39,163 nucleotides of DNA, taken from Bacteroidales bacterium (lineage in GTDB: Bacteria > Bacteroidota > Bacteroidia > Bacteroidales > FEN-979). The translations under genes were made by a program, and so were the position numbers. The stretch lies in contig JANXZO010000055.1 of NCBI GenBank assembly GCA_025355465.1, forward strand, positions 1-39,163, read 5' to 3'. Shown here piece after piece: positions 23,776-33,333 of this stretch. Position 1 is the stretch's first letter. Each line of letters begins with the position of its first letter. The notes under the pieces are model-generated. The model had not been told where the DNA came from. It worked only from the letters and a program-made list of their open reading frames with translations, and made no database searches.

Positions 23776-25056
23776 TTACCGGGTAAGGATCATCTTCCGC
23801 TGTTCAAGCATCTGGAAAAAAGATTCAAGCCGGTTTTTAATATTCGAGTAGGAGAAGTACCTGGGATCGACAAGGTCGGATTCGATGAACCCGGTCGGGA
23901 TCTCGAGCTTTCGCTCCAGTTGCTGCATGATCATCAATTGCCCTGCAGAGAATGAATTACAACTCTTGATTGAATTCACCAGGAAGCCGTCGGCATGATA
24001 ATCCACAATGCACTTCTCCAGCAACTCCACCCGCTGCTGCAGGTTGAGGTTGGTGTAGCAGTTCATGCAGTATTCTGCCAGACTTTCAAGGGGTTTATCG
24101 GGATTGACACGGAAACCCATGTCGTACACTCCGCCCACTTTTGTGTAGGAGGAGGCAACGATCACAGCGCCCATGTCATAAAAAAGTTTCCAGAATTCAC
24201 GGAAATGGGTCCAGTTGGGAGGTCCTTCGACCACGAGGCGGAACCGCTCCTCTTCCATCTCCCCCTCCGGGGTGATTGGGCCAAGCCTTTTATCGATACG
24301 CACGAGGAGCTCCTTGTAGAGCTCGCCGTAATAGTCCACCGCCTCCGGCGTCCCCCTGAACCCGCTGTTGATGGGCCCGATGTAATAAACACCGGCAAAA
24401 TAGGCATCAATGGGCGAGGGTCGGTTCTTGGTAGTATCGAATATCTTTACAATATAATCCTCTACTTTAGAGGAGTTCCTGAGCAGGCTCTTCAGCTTCT
24501 CCTCATCATATTTGTTCCCCGACACCTTCTCCATCTTCGGGATCACCTCCTCCTTAAGCTGCTTGACCATGTAAGCCGTCATCTCAGGTGTGATCTTGTG
24601 CGCCTCCTGATAGGGTGTGTGCAGAAGAGCAACCGGCACGCCGGGATAAAGGCGCTCGAGGGTCTCAAACCATTTCAGAAAGGTGAAACAGCCGGTATAG
24701 CTGAGCAGCAGCAGATCGGGATTGGGGATCTTTTCGCCCGTTGGGCCAATGTTCCCGTTCAGCATCATCCCCACATCGCACTTCACATAGGTGCACACAT
24801 CCTCCGAATGGCCATGCTGTTCGGCATCGCGGATGTAGTCGCCCGACTTCTTACGCATTCCCGACTGCAGGGCATTGATCTCCGGGTACACCGGGAGCAT
24901 GCCAAAGGAGAGGATCAGCTCGGAGATATTGCCCGGGACAAAAGTATATACCACCTTCTTCCCGGTCTCTTTCACGTTGCCAAGCTCTTTGAAAAGCCCT
25001 GTGATCATCTCCTTCTGGAGGATCATGCTTCTTTCTTTCGCAACTTCTTTGGCCAT
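23776..25056 (-). CDS. bcrB: Benzoyl-CoA reductase, catalytic subunit B
   Basis: This 426-residue subunit shares the active site and a [4Fe-4S] cluster with BcrC. Family cysteines: Cys88 and Cys93 in HGHSEDVCTYVKCDVG, Cys123 in SYTGCFTFLKWF, and Cys366 in NSIKSCNSFSAGQ. Other typical runs are PVYPEINA, FRGTPEAVDYY and GFIESDLVDPRYFSY. The length is within a few residues of Thauera BcrB. The 72-base gap to bcrA has no well-kept palindromic repeat, only a weak GCTCC/GGAGA match. A 2-hydroxyacyl-CoA dehydratase subunit would be the alternative, but BcrA and BcrD next door settle it. Confidence 0.94.
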   Translation of the reverse strand: MAKEVAKERSMILQKEMITGLFKELGNVKETGKKVVYTFVPGNISELILSFGMLPVYPEINALQSGMRKKSGDYIRDAEQHGHSEDVCTYVKCDVGMMLNGNIGPTGEKIPNPDLLLLSYTGCFTFLKWFETLERLYPGVPVALLHTPYQEAHKITPEMTAYMVKQLKEEVIPKMEKVSGNKYDEEKLKSLLRNSSKVEDYIVKIFDTTKNRPSPIDAYFAGVYYIGPINSGFRGTPEAVDYYGELYKELLVRIDKRLGPITPEGEMEEERFRLVVEGPPNWTHFREFWKLFYDMGAVIVASSYTKVGGVYDMGFRVNPDKPLESLAEYCMNCYTNLNLQQRVELLEKCIVDYHADGFLVNSIKSCNSFSAGQLMIMQQLERKLEIPTGFIESDLVDPRYFSYSNIKNRLESFFQMLEQRKMILTR

Positions 25057-25084
25057 ATCGTAAATCGTATATCGAAATTTTTTC

Positions 25085-26248
25085 CTAATCCCACAACTTT
25101 ATAGAATCCGAAAAGGTTCCCACCTGCTCCTTGATCACCTTGAACTGGCCTGTATTTTCGCTGTAAAGGAAACTGATAAACCGTATCTTTTTATCGTTGC
25201 ACTCCTTCTGAAGGATGGGATGATCGAGCAGTGCTGGATCGCAGAAGCTGGGTGCAGCAAAGATGACACCATCGACTTTTCTCCTCCGTATCAGGTCAAG
25301 CAAACGTGCCTCCTTAGGATTTCCCACATCGTACACCGAGGAGGAGAAGGTGCTCTTTTCCAGGTACGCCGTGGTAATGGCTTCCAGCGGATCTGCTGAG
25401 GTTGTATCAATGTCGCCCTGGATCCATCGCGACCCAAGGAGGAAATCGTCCTCCACGATATAACAACCGGCGAGTTCGATGGTGCGGATCAGGCCGGCCG
25501 GCGGCTGTTCGCAAAAGGCACCCATCACCAGCACGCGGATTTTGTCGAGCGGTTCTCCCGCTTCCTCGGCAATCAGGGATAACACACGTGCAAGGATCTC
25601 GTTGTGTTCCTCCACCGGAATAACATTTCCGGCCCGTACAACGTGATAAAGATCTGCAGCCGTCATTCTCCAGGGGAACTCCTGCCGGATTTGATAAAGC
25701 TGTCTGATCAGCCGGCGGTTCAGGTTAAACAATCCGATGGAGTGGTTAAGACGTTCAGCGGTTACTTCGACTCCGTTCAGCTTGTAAATTTCATCCAGTA
25801 CCGTCTGCAGTTCGTGCCGGTAAAAGGTCCCCCCTATGTGTTGCTTGAAATTCTGCGGGAGGTCGAGATACTTGATGAATTTACCCTGGCCAAGCAGCTG
25901 AAACATACCCGAGAGGTTTCGGATCACATCGCAGATAGAGGGAAAGATAAATCCGTCAAAACCATCGAAATGCTTATCCAACGCGAGTTCTACAATACTG
26001 CGTGGCATGTGGCAGATGTACGACTGGTAATACGCGTCGCCTTTGATGATCAGCTTTTTGTCGCCCCCGCCAAGGATGCCGACAGCCAGGCCGTTCGCTG
26101 CATGGATGATCTCCCGCGGAAAATAAACCGGCATATATCCTGCAACAACGCGGCCGGTCTGTTCCGATTTCCATTCCCCCGCTCTTTTGAATGAAAGGTC
26201 GAAGGCCAACTCTTCACAACGGGCAACAATCTCTTTCAGTGTCTCCAA
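25085..26248 (-). CDS. bcrC: Benzoyl-CoA reductase, catalytic subunit C
   Basis: The 387-residue partner of BcrB has cluster cysteines Cys79 in YYQSYICHMPRSIVE, Cys106 in FIFPSICDVIRN and Cys336 in IFAAPSFCDPALLDHP, plus GYMPVYFPREIIHAANGLAV near the start. The length is close to that of Thauera BcrC. It is the first gene of the aromatic block. The 172 bases upstream, after atpG, carry a promoter-like motif on the same strand. The 28-base gap to bcrB contains a short ATCGTAAATCGTATATCG repeat of the type common in this genome's spacers. Confidence 0.94.
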   Translation of the reverse strand: METLKEIVARCEELAFDLSFKRAGEWKSEQTGRVVAGYMPVYFPREIIHAANGLAVGILGGGDKKLIIKGDAYYQSYICHMPRSIVELALDKHFDGFDGFIFPSICDVIRNLSGMFQLLGQGKFIKYLDLPQNFKQHIGGTFYRHELQTVLDEIYKLNGVEVTAERLNHSIGLFNLNRRLIRQLYQIRQEFPWRMTAADLYHVVRAGNVIPVEEHNEILARVLSLIAEEAGEPLDKIRVLVMGAFCEQPPAGLIRTIELAGCYIVEDDFLLGSRWIQGDIDTTSADPLEAITTAYLEKSTFSSSVYDVGNPKEARLLDLIRRRKVDGVIFAAPSFCDPALLDHPILQKECNDKKIRFISFLYSENTGQFKVIKEQVGTFSDSIKLWD

Positions 26249-26350
26249 TGCTACATTGATTTAACACTCAATTACTCAACAGAAAATTCAAGAAAAAGCA
26301 GACCTGGCGGATAGAAATGAGCGCAACAGCAGAAGTAGGTGGCAGATGGT

Positions 26351-26382
26351 CAAAAATAGAAAAAAAAACTATTAAAAACCAA
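26351..26382 (-). promoter_or_regulatory. Candidate Bacteroidota promoter of the aromatic operon
   Basis: On the minus strand, TATTTTTG (26351-26358) matches the Bacteroidota -7 consensus TAnnTTTG exactly. A TTG lies 21 bases upstream (26380-26382), close to the -33 element. Transcription would begin near 26344 and leave a leader of about 95 bases before bcrC. It lies in the 172-base gap after atpG, where I see no strong terminator, so read-through from the ATP synthase operon is also possible. Confidence 0.5.
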
Positions 26383-26420
26383 TTTCTGCGAAAAACATTT
26401 ACATGAGATGTTGCAGGTAT

Positions 26421-27311
26421 TTAGCCTTTCAGGGCCTCTGCTCCGGAAACAATTTCGAGGATCTCATTGGTGATAGATGCTTGCCTGGCTTTGTTGTAAG
26501 AGATGTTAAGGGCCTTGAGCATGTCCTTGGCATTATCGGTTGCCTTCTGCATGGCTGTCATCCGGGCCCCCTGTTCGCTGGCGAAGGAATCAAGCAGCGC
26601 TTTAAACACCTGGATTCTGAGGGTTTTTGGAATCAGCTCACGCACGATGGTCTCCTTGTCGGGTTCGAAGATGTAATCCGCTTCGGCTTTCACGGCAGGT
26701 GTTCCGGCAACCTGGGGTTGTGCGGCAATCGGCAGAAATTGCTCCACCACAAGACGCTGTGTAGCTGCGTTTTTAAACTGATTGTAAACGATTTCGATGC
26801 GGTCGTATTTTTTGTCGGCAAATGACTTCATCAGCGACTCAGCAAGCGGGGCAACATTGTCGAAGGTAAGCTTGTCGAAAAGTTCATCACGCGACTCCAC
26901 CACATTAAACTTCCGTTTCCTGAAATATTCCGATCCCTTTCTTCCAATGGTGATGAAGCTCACATTGTTCTGTTCCAACTGGCGGGCGTAATCGGTGGCA
27001 AGGAGGTTGTTGGCAGCCTTGATAACATTGGTGTTGAAACCGCCGCACAATCCGCGATTCGAAGTGATCACAAGGATCAGGATTTTTTCGGGTTTGCGCT
27101 CCTGCGAATAAACATTCTCGTCCGAATCACCGATTGTTGTACTCAGGTTCTGCAGGACCTCCCGCAGTTTGGCAGCATAAGGCCGGAGCTTGACAATGGC
27201 TGTCTGGGCACGTCGCAGCTTCGAAGCAGCCACCATTTTCATGGCATTGGTGATCTGCTGAGTCGACTTTACCGAGGCAATCCGTATCCTTACTTCCTTG
27301 AGTCCGGCCAT
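26421..27311 (-). CDS. atpG: ATP synthase F1 subunit gamma
   Basis: The 296-residue central-shaft subunit begins with MAGLKEVRIRIASVKSTQQITNAMKMVAASKLRRAQ as in all gamma subunits (only the first part is needed to recognise it) and ends with the C-terminal helix KARQASITNEILEIVSGAEAL. GLCGGFN is in the middle. It rotates within the alpha/beta ring to couple ion flow to ATP synthesis. It is the last gene of the atp operon, 9 bases after atpA, and is followed on the same strand by the benzoyl-CoA reductase block. Confidence 0.97.
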   Translation of the reverse strand: MAGLKEVRIRIASVKSTQQITNAMKMVAASKLRRAQTAIVKLRPYAAKLREVLQNLSTTIGDSDENVYSQERKPEKILILVITSNRGLCGGFNTNVIKAANNLLATDYARQLEQNNVSFITIGRKGSEYFRKRKFNVVESRDELFDKLTFDNVAPLAESLMKSFADKKYDRIEIVYNQFKNAATQRLVVEQFLPIAAQPQVAGTPAVKAEADYIFEPDKETIVRELIPKTLRIQVFKALLDSFASEQGARMTAMQKATDNAKDMLKALNISYNKARQASITNEILEIVSGAEALKG

Positions 27312-27320
27312 CTTAAATCG

Positions 27321-28910
27321 CTATTTTTTATCTTCAAACTTTTTAGAAATGTCCTTTGCCGCCTGCTCCATTGTCTTGATGTCTTCGTCAAGCAGCTGAC
27401 CGGCCCGCAGATTGTCAAGCACGTTACGATGATGGGTTTCCATGTGATGAAGGTATTCAACTTCAAAGTTGTTCACATTCCGCAGTTGTACATTCCGCAC
27501 CAATCCGCGGCTACCGCAGAAAAGAATAGCAATCTGATTCTCCACCGGCATGGGTGAATACTGAAGCTGTTTAAGGATCTCCACATTGCGGGCACCTTTG
27601 TCAAGCACTGCCTTTGTGGAGGCATCCAGGTCAGAACCGAACTTCGAGAAGGCTTCCAACTCGCGGTATTCAGCCTGGTCAAGCTTCAGTGTACCGGCTA
27701 CCTTCTTCATCGACTTGATCTGGGCATTACCTCCCACGCGCGATACGGAGATGCCCACGTTGATGGCGGGGCGGATACCGGCATTGAAGAGTCCTGTTTC
27801 CAGAAAGATCTGTCCGTCGGTAATTGAAATCACGTTGGTAGGAATATAAGCGGATACGTCGCCTGCCTGGGTCTCGATGATAGGCAGTGCGGTAAGTGAT
27901 CCACCACCTTTCACCATATCTTTAATGGTGGCCGGTAGGTCGTTCATCTGTTTTGCGATCTCGTCGGAGGAGATCACCCTGGCTGCCCGTTCGAGCAGGC
28001 GGGAGTGCAGGTAAAAAACGTCGCCGGGATACGCTTCGCGTCCGGGGGGACGGCGGAGCAGCAGGGAGACTTCACGGTATGCAACGGCCTGTTTCGAAAG
28101 GTCGTCGTAGATAACCAGCGCCGGACGTCCTGTATCGCGGAAAAATTCACCGATGGCGGCTCCGGCAAAAGGTGCATAAAACTGCATGGCAGCCGGATCG
28201 GATGCGGTAGCCGCAACCACTACGGTATAGGCCATGGCGCCCTTCTCCTCAAGCGTTTTCACGATGTTGGCTACCGTTGAGCCCTTCTGACCAATGGCAA
28301 CATAGATACAATATACTGTTTCGCCTTTGGCGTAAAACTCCTTCTGGTTGATGATGGCATCGATGGCGATGGCGGTCTTGCCGGTCTGGCGGTCGCCAAT
28401 GATAAGCTCACGTTGTCCCCGGCCAATGGGGATCATGGCATCAATGGCCTTGATCCCTGTTTGTAACGGCTGGTTCACCGGCTGACGGAAAATAACGCCG
28501 GGAGCTTTACGTTCGAGCGGCATCTCGTAACGAACGCCTTCTATCTTTCCTTTCCCGTCGATGGGTTCGCCCAGTGTATTCACCACACGCCCGAGCAGCC
28601 CTTCTCCCACTTCAATCGAAGCAATGCGGCGTGTGCGCTTTACAATATCACCTTCTTTGATTTCATAAGCTTCGCCAAGCATAACGGCACCTACATTGTC
28701 AGCCTCAAGGTTCAGCACGATGGCTTTCAGTCCGTTCTTTTCGAATTCGATCAACTCGCCTGATTCGGCATTGTTCAGTCCGTAAATGCGCGCAATGCCG
28801 TCGCCAACCTGCAAGACGGAACCAACTTCTTCCAGTTCCTTCTCGCTGTGGTAACCAGCCAGCTCCTTACGAAGGATCGCGGTAACTTCAGCGGGTTTAA
28901 TGTCTGCCAT
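27321..28910 (-). CDS. atpA: ATP synthase F1 subunit alpha
   Basis: The 529-residue alpha subunit has the P-loop GDRQTGKT at 172-179, [20 protein letters not shown] before it, and [10 protein letters not shown] with the conserved arginine region later. It forms the non-catalytic nucleotide sites of F1 together with beta, which is not encoded in this window. The upstream gap to atpH holds short tandem repeats. Nothing is unusual in the protein. Confidence 0.98.
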   Translation of the reverse strand: MADIKPAEVTAILRKELAGYHSEKELEEVGSVLQVGDGIARIYGLNNAESGELIEFEKNGLKAIVLNLEADNVGAVMLGEAYEIKEGDIVKRTRRIASIEVGEGLLGRVVNTLGEPIDGKGKIEGVRYEMPLERKAPGVIFRQPVNQPLQTGIKAIDAMIPIGRGQRELIIGDRQTGKTAIAIDAIINQKEFYAKGETVYCIYVAIGQKGSTVANIVKTLEEKGAMAYTVVVAATASDPAAMQFYAPFAGAAIGEFFRDTGRPALVIYDDLSKQAVAYREVSLLLRRPPGREAYPGDVFYLHSRLLERAARVISSDEIAKQMNDLPATIKDMVKGGGSLTALPIIETQAGDVSAYIPTNVISITDGQIFLETGLFNAGIRPAINVGISVSRVGGNAQIKSMKKVAGTLKLDQAEYRELEAFSKFGSDLDASTKAVLDKGARNVEILKQLQYSPMPVENQIAILFCGSRGLVRNVQLRNVNNFEVEYLHHMETHHRNVLDNLRAGQLLDEDIKTMEQAAKDISKKFEDKK

Positions 28911-28930
28911 AATTTGTTTTCTTTTGCGGA

Positions 28931-29012
28931 ACTCGTGTCTCGAGACTCGTGTCTCATGCTTCGAGCTTTGTGACTATTTATCTTTCAATCGTAAATCTAA
29001 GATCGTAAATCG
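28931..29012. repeat. Two short tandem-repeat patches in the atpH-atpA gap
   Basis: Bases 28931-28955 repeat ACTCGTGTCTC with a GAG spacer, and 28987-29012 repeat ATCGTAAATC. They fill most of the 103-base gap between atpH and atpA. The second motif recurs between bcrC and bcrB near 25059-25077. Confidence 0.6.
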
Positions 29013-29013
29013 T

Positions 29014-29574
29014 TTAGAATCCTTTAAGGTACAAATTCACCTTGGCCATGGCCCTGCGCATATCTTCAATCTCCCGGCTGATGCTGGCGTCGTATTGTTT
29101 GTCGTGCCACGACAGCACAAAACCTCCGATCAGCTCCTTGTCGATCTCCTCAACAAGTTCAACATTGGCTTTGGTATAATTCTTCATCAGTTCGATCACC
29201 AACTTGCGGTTTTCGGCATCAGGTTTTTCGGGCGAAGCAAAATGGACCGTAAGAATATTCTTGTACTCTTTATACTCCTCAACAACCTGCCTGGCAATCT
29301 CCGGGATGTAGGCCTCCCGGCGCTTACGGATCATAATAAGCATGTATGCCATCGTAATCGGATTCAACCCCTTAGCGAAAATTTCTGAAATGATCAGCCG
29401 CTTTTTTTCGCTGTGTATGATCGGACTTTTGAGCAACAACCGCAACTCCTTGCTTTCGTCGCAGGTCTTTGTGATCAGCAGGTTGTCCTGGTATATTTCT
29501 TCCACTGCATTCTTCTCCAGCGCAAGTTGGAAAAGTGCATCGGCATATCGTTCGGCAACCAGGGTAACGTTCAT
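29014..29574 (-). CDS. atpH: ATP synthase F1 subunit delta
   Basis: The 186-residue OSCP-type peripheral-stalk subunit has the N-terminal helical run VAERYADALFQLALEKN and a C-terminal domain ending in DKELIGGFVLSWHDKQYDASISREIEDMRR (the G-F-V core is the family mark). It links F1 to subunit b. It follows atpF with a 12-base gap. Confidence 0.95.
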   Translation of the reverse strand: MNVTLVAERYADALFQLALEKNAVEEIYQDNLLITKTCDESKELRLLLKSPIIHSEKKRLIISEIFAKGLNPITMAYMLIMIRKRREAYIPEIARQVVEEYKEYKNILTVHFASPEKPDAENRKLVIELMKNYTKANVELVEEIDKELIGGFVLSWHDKQYDASISREIEDMRRAMAKVNLYLKGF

Positions 29575-29586
29575 TGATCTCTACAA

Positions 29587-30081
29587 TTAATTGAACTTAA
29601 CTTCTTTCAGCAGTTCGTGCACGTACTCCTCCTGTTTCGCGGGGTCGGACAACTCTCGCTGAAGAACGAATTTGGCCAGCGTCAGTGAACTCTCTGCAAT
29701 CTGGTTCTTGAGCTCTGTCATGGCAGCCATCTTCTCATTCTGGATACTCTCTTTTGCACTTTCAATGATTCTCGAAGCCTCTTCGTTGGCCTTTGTCCGG
29801 GCCTCATCAAGCAGCTTGTCCCTGATCTTCCGGGCTTCATTCATGATGGCGTCGCGCTCGTTTTTAGCCTCCTGCAGCAGCTGTTCATTGCTGAACTTCA
29901 ACTGTTTCATCTCCTCCTTGGCTTTGTTAGCCGCATTCAGCGCCTCAAAAATGGAGGTCTCCCGCTCCTTCAGCATCGAAAGAATGGGCTTCCAGGCAAA
30001 TTTCCCAAGAAGGAAGACCAGCAACAGAAATGCCAGGGTCATCCAGAAAAGCAGGCCTAAACCCGGAGTTATCAGTCCCAT
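29587..30081 (-). CDS. atpF: ATP synthase F0 subunit b
   Basis: The 164-residue subunit b has one N-terminal membrane helix (about 6-26, PGLGLLFWMTLAFLLLVFLL), then FAWKPILSMLKERE and a long charged coiled coil. It forms the peripheral stalk with delta. A strong hairpin lies between atpE and this gene and may lower its expression relative to subunit c. Confidence 0.96.
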   Translation of the reverse strand: MGLITPGLGLLFWMTLAFLLLVFLLGKFAWKPILSMLKERETSIFEALNAANKAKEEMKQLKFSNEQLLQEAKNERDAIMNEARKIRDKLLDEARTKANEEASRIIESAKESIQNEKMAAMTELKNQIAESSLTLAKFVLQRELSDPAKQEEYVHELLKEVKFN

Positions 30082-30107
30082 ATTATTGGTTTTTGTGAAC
30101 GTTTAAA

Positions 30108-30146
30108 ATTCTGTACGGGATAACCAACCGTTATACCGTACAGAAT
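30108..30146 (-). promoter_or_regulatory. Intercistronic hairpin between atpE and atpF
   Basis: ATTCTGTACGGGATAAC pairs with GTTATACCGTACAGAAT (16 of 17 positions) around a 5-base loop. It begins 12 bases after the atpE stop in the direction of transcription and lacks a following T-run. Subunit c is needed in about tenfold excess, so a 3' stabilising or partial-termination hairpin right after atpE makes sense. The structure is seen; the role is inferred. Confidence 0.7.
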
Positions 30147-30158
30147 CTGTTGCCCTGC

Positions 30159-30437
<279 letters not shown>

Positions 30438-30444
30438 TTATTAC

Positions 30445-30495
30445 TAATTGATAATTGATAATTGATAATTTTTTCACCATTTCACTATTTCACCA
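30445..30495. repeat. Tandem repeats in the atpB-atpE gap
   Basis: Heptamer TAATTGA occurs three times and a partial fourth (30445-30470), followed by three octamers TTTCACYA (30472-30495). They fill the short gap between the atpB stop and atpE. Confidence 0.75.
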
Positions 30496-30499
30496 TTTT

Positions 30500-31651
30500 T
30501 CAGTGGTGTTCCGGCTCAATCACAGCCAACCCGAAATAGAGCGCCGAAAGCAGGGTAAATACATAAGCCTGGATGAATGCAACAAGCAGTTCCAGCAGGT
30601 TCATGAATAGCATAAAGGCTACAGAAACCACCGAAACGCCCAATCCGAGTGAGGTACTGATCGCCCCGAAAATAAAGATGAGGCTCACAAAACCAAGAAC
30701 GATGATGTGCCCTGCAGTTATGTTGGCGAAGAGTCGGACCATCAGAACAAAGGGTTTTGTAATGATCCCGATGATCTCAACAATGGGCATCAGGGGGATT
30801 GGCAATTTCAGCCACCAGGGTACCCCGGGAGTGTTGATGATGTCGACCCAGTAATGTTTGTTCCCGTTGATGGTGGTAAGCACAAAAGTGAAGGCTGCCA
30901 TCACAAGGGTTACCGTGATATTTCCGGTTACATTGGCCCCTCCCGGGAAAAAGGGGATAAGACCAAAAAGGTTGTTGAAAAAAATAAAGAAGAACACCGT
31001 AAGCAGGTATGGCATGAATTTCTCGTATCGCTTTTCTCCGATGGAGCTCTTGGCAACGTCGTCGCGGATAAAAATGATCAGGGGTTCCAGCAGCGCCTGA
31101 ATTCCTTTGGGGGCCTGGTTCGGATTACTTTTATAGCGATTGGCGATGGTGATAAAGATAAAGAGTATCAGCGCCGAACTCATCAGAATGGCCAGAACGA
31201 CCTTGGTGATGGAGAAGTCATAGACTTTCGCCTTTTCGTTATCCTCCCGCACAATCTTCTGTGCATGAGGTCCTTCCAGCTCAATTTTAAATCCCTGATA
31301 GGAATGATTTTCATTGTGGAATTTCGAAGACAGGAAAGTATAAAGTTTTCCTTCATACCAGAGGATGACCGGCAACGGAACAATAAGTTGTACATCCCCG
31401 ATCACGGCAATATGCCATTCGTGGTTGTCCATCACATGCTCAATGATCATTTCACCGGCATTGAATTTTTTATCCTCTTTTTTCAGTTCTGTGACGAGCT
31501 GCTCCACTGTTGTGTCGGGGGCGGCAACAAGACTGGTATTGTCCTGCATGGCAGCAAAACCATCGGATGGATTAAAAAAAGTGAACAGGGAGAAAAGCAG
31601 CGCCACCGGCAGGCTGAAGGAAAAATAGCGCTTAATGTTCATCAGTTTCAC
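30500..31651 (-). CDS. atpB: ATP synthase F0 subunit a
   Basis: The 383-residue subunit a is longer than the roughly 270 of E. coli because of a long N-terminal region, as usual in Bacteroidota. It starts with a signal-peptide-like stretch (SLPVALLFSLFTFFN), then a hydrophilic domain to about residue 145. The membrane part carries the conserved Arg in KPFVLMVRLFANITAGH and the C-terminal AFIQAYVFTLLSALYF. It forms the ion half-channels next to the c ring. It opens the operon. The beta and epsilon genes (atpD, atpC) are not upstream, where a divergent tolC-like gene lies. Confidence 0.95.
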   Translation of the reverse strand: MKLMNIKRYFSFSLPVALLFSLFTFFNPSDGFAAMQDNTSLVAAPDTTVEQLVTELKKEDKKFNAGEMIIEHVMDNHEWHIAVIGDVQLIVPLPVILWYEGKLYTFLSSKFHNENHSYQGFKIELEGPHAQKIVREDNEKAKVYDFSITKVVLAILMSSALILFIFITIANRYKSNPNQAPKGIQALLEPLIIFIRDDVAKSSIGEKRYEKFMPYLLTVFFFIFFNNLFGLIPFFPGGANVTGNITVTLVMAAFTFVLTTINGNKHYWVDIINTPGVPWWLKLPIPLMPIVEIIGIITKPFVLMVRLFANITAGHIIVLGFVSLIFIFGAISTSLGLGVSVVSVAFMLFMNLLELLVAFIQAYVFTLLSALYFGLAVIEPEHH

Positions 31652-31782
31652 GCAAGGTTGGAATTGGGGTGCAATGTTACAAATATTTCCGGAAATTACA
31701 AATTCAGCGACGATTTCGTGTCTTTTGTAACCAAACGGGGAAGGATTCGTCTAAAAGTCGCTTCAGGTTCATCTAAAATTCC

Positions 31783-31790
31783 TAAATTTG
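31783..31790 (+). promoter_or_regulatory. Candidate -7 element of the TolC/adaptor operon
   Basis: TAAATTTG matches the Bacteroidota TAnnTTTG consensus exactly and lies 43 bases before the ATG of the TolC-family gene. No convincing -33 TTTG is present at the expected spacing. The 182-base divergent gap must also hold the atpB promoter, which I could not place with confidence. Confidence 0.4.
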
Positions 31791-31833
31791 AAGGCTTTTT
31801 GTGAAAACAGACCATCTATCCTATTAAAAACCA

Positions 31834-33297
31834 ATGAAAATGCTTTTCAAAAGAGTTAACTCAGCGGTACTGCTGACCATGCTGACATTACTTTTCTACT
31901 CATTCGCAGGAGCACAGAAAATATGGACACTTGAAGATTGTATCAATTACGCCATAGAAAACAACCTGGATATCAAAAAACAGTTGCTGTCTGTTGAATC
32001 CACCAAGGCCAGCCTGCTCCAAAGCAAACTTAATCTCCTTCCGAACCTGAATGCCAATGGAACAAACGTTTGGAATTTCGGCCAGACCATCGACCAGTAT
32101 ACCAACACTTTTGCCACCACCACCGTGCGTTCAAATAATTTCTATATCTCCAGCAATGTTACCCTTTTTGCCGGAATGCAGAAATTCAACACCCTGAAAC
32201 AAAACCAGATCAACCTGCTGGCCAGCAAATACGACCTGGATGTGCTGAAGAACAATATTTCGCTTTCAGTGGCCGGATTTTATCTTGACATCCTGTTCAA
32301 TTCAGAATTGCTGGAGGTCGCAAAAAACCAGCTCAGAATTACAACGGCACAAGTGTACCGGATTAAAAAGCTGGTGGACGCCGGATCATCAGCGAGGGGA
32401 GACCTGTTAAACATCCAGGCCCAGAAAGCAGCAGAAGAGTTGCTGGTCATTGAGGCCGAAAACCGGCTCAGTATCTCCAATCTTTCGCTCCAGCAACTCA
32501 TCGATCTCACGGTGACCAAAGATTTCAGGGTTGAGAAACCCAGGCTGAAAGAGGTAAAGGCTCCGAAGGAGCTGATTACCCCTGAGATCATTTATGAACA
32601 TGCCCTCAAAACCCGACCGGAAATCGCCGCTGCTGAACTCAGGGTGCAGAGCGCCGGTAAGAGACTCGCGATTGCCCGCGGTTCTGTAAGTCCTGTGCTT
32701 TCACTGAGTGGTTCCTGGGGAACGGGTTATTCGGGTATCGCCAGGGAGGCTGATCCGAATACCCGCCCGGTAGTCAAAACGGTCTACGCCGGCTATGCCT
32801 CAACTGAAAATCTCACGCGCGACTCTGTTTTCATTTTCAGCTCATCACAGGCAACCCGCCTCAAAGCCTTCGATGCACAGCTTAAAGACAACAGCAACCA
32901 AACTGTGGGTTTCTACCTCTCCATTCCCATCTTCAATGGCTGGCAGGGCCGTACTGCAATTACCCAGGCAAAAATTTTGAAATCGCAATCTGAGTACGAC
33001 CTGGGGATCCGTGAAAGAGACCTTCGCAAACTTATCGAGCAATCCTATGCCGACGCTGTATCTTCCCTGAAGAAATTTAACTCCTCGGGCGAGAAGGTGA
33101 GTGCGCAAACGGAGGCCTTCAATTACGCCCAGCAGAAGTTTGATGTGGGGATGATGACGTCGTTTGATTACAATAACAGCAAAAAAGATCTTACCAAGGC
33201 CGAATCCGATCTTCTCCAGGCCAAATATGATTTTATTTTTAAAACAACGATTCTTGATTTTTATATGGGAAATCCGATCAGAATCGCTACCGAATAA
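31834..33297 (+). CDS. TolC family outer-membrane efflux protein
   Basis: The 487-residue protein has a signal peptide (cleavage expected after FAGA, near residue 27), then WTLEDCINYAIENNLDIK, the typical TolC-family beginning. Two related halves follow, each with long helices, and IPIFNGWQGRTAI marks the second beta region. It forms the outer-membrane channel of a tripartite pump. It is followed 36 bases later by the periplasmic adaptor. The inner-membrane transporter gene is not in the window. Confidence 0.92.
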   Translation: MKMLFKRVNSAVLLTMLTLLFYSFAGAQKIWTLEDCINYAIENNLDIKKQLLSVESTKASLLQSKLNLLPNLNANGTNVWNFGQTIDQYTNTFATTTVRSNNFYISSNVTLFAGMQKFNTLKQNQINLLASKYDLDVLKNNISLSVAGFYLDILFNSELLEVAKNQLRITTAQVYRIKKLVDAGSSARGDLLNIQAQKAAEELLVIEAENRLSISNLSLQQLIDLTVTKDFRVEKPRLKEVKAPKELITPEIIYEHALKTRPEIAAAELRVQSAGKRLAIARGSVSPVLSLSGSWGTGYSGIAREADPNTRPVVKTVYAGYASTENLTRDSVFIFSSSQATRLKAFDAQLKDNSNQTVGFYLSIPIFNGWQGRTAITQAKILKSQSEYDLGIRERDLRKLIEQSYADAVSSLKKFNSSGEKVSAQTEAFNYAQQKFDVGMMTSFDYNNSKKDLTKAESDLLQAKYDFIFKTTILDFYMGNPIRIATE

Positions 33298-33333
33298 AAC
33301 CTGTTTTTACAAACCCTCTTCAAGGATATTTTC

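Noticed and set aside
30707-31804. A 365-codon open frame antisense to atpB
   Set aside because: It lies entirely opposite a well-conserved subunit a gene and its leader, and its translation matches no family I recognise. Likewise for the 369-codon frame at 23995-25104 opposite bcrB and the 258-codon frame at 20181-20957 opposite the acyl-CoA synthetase.
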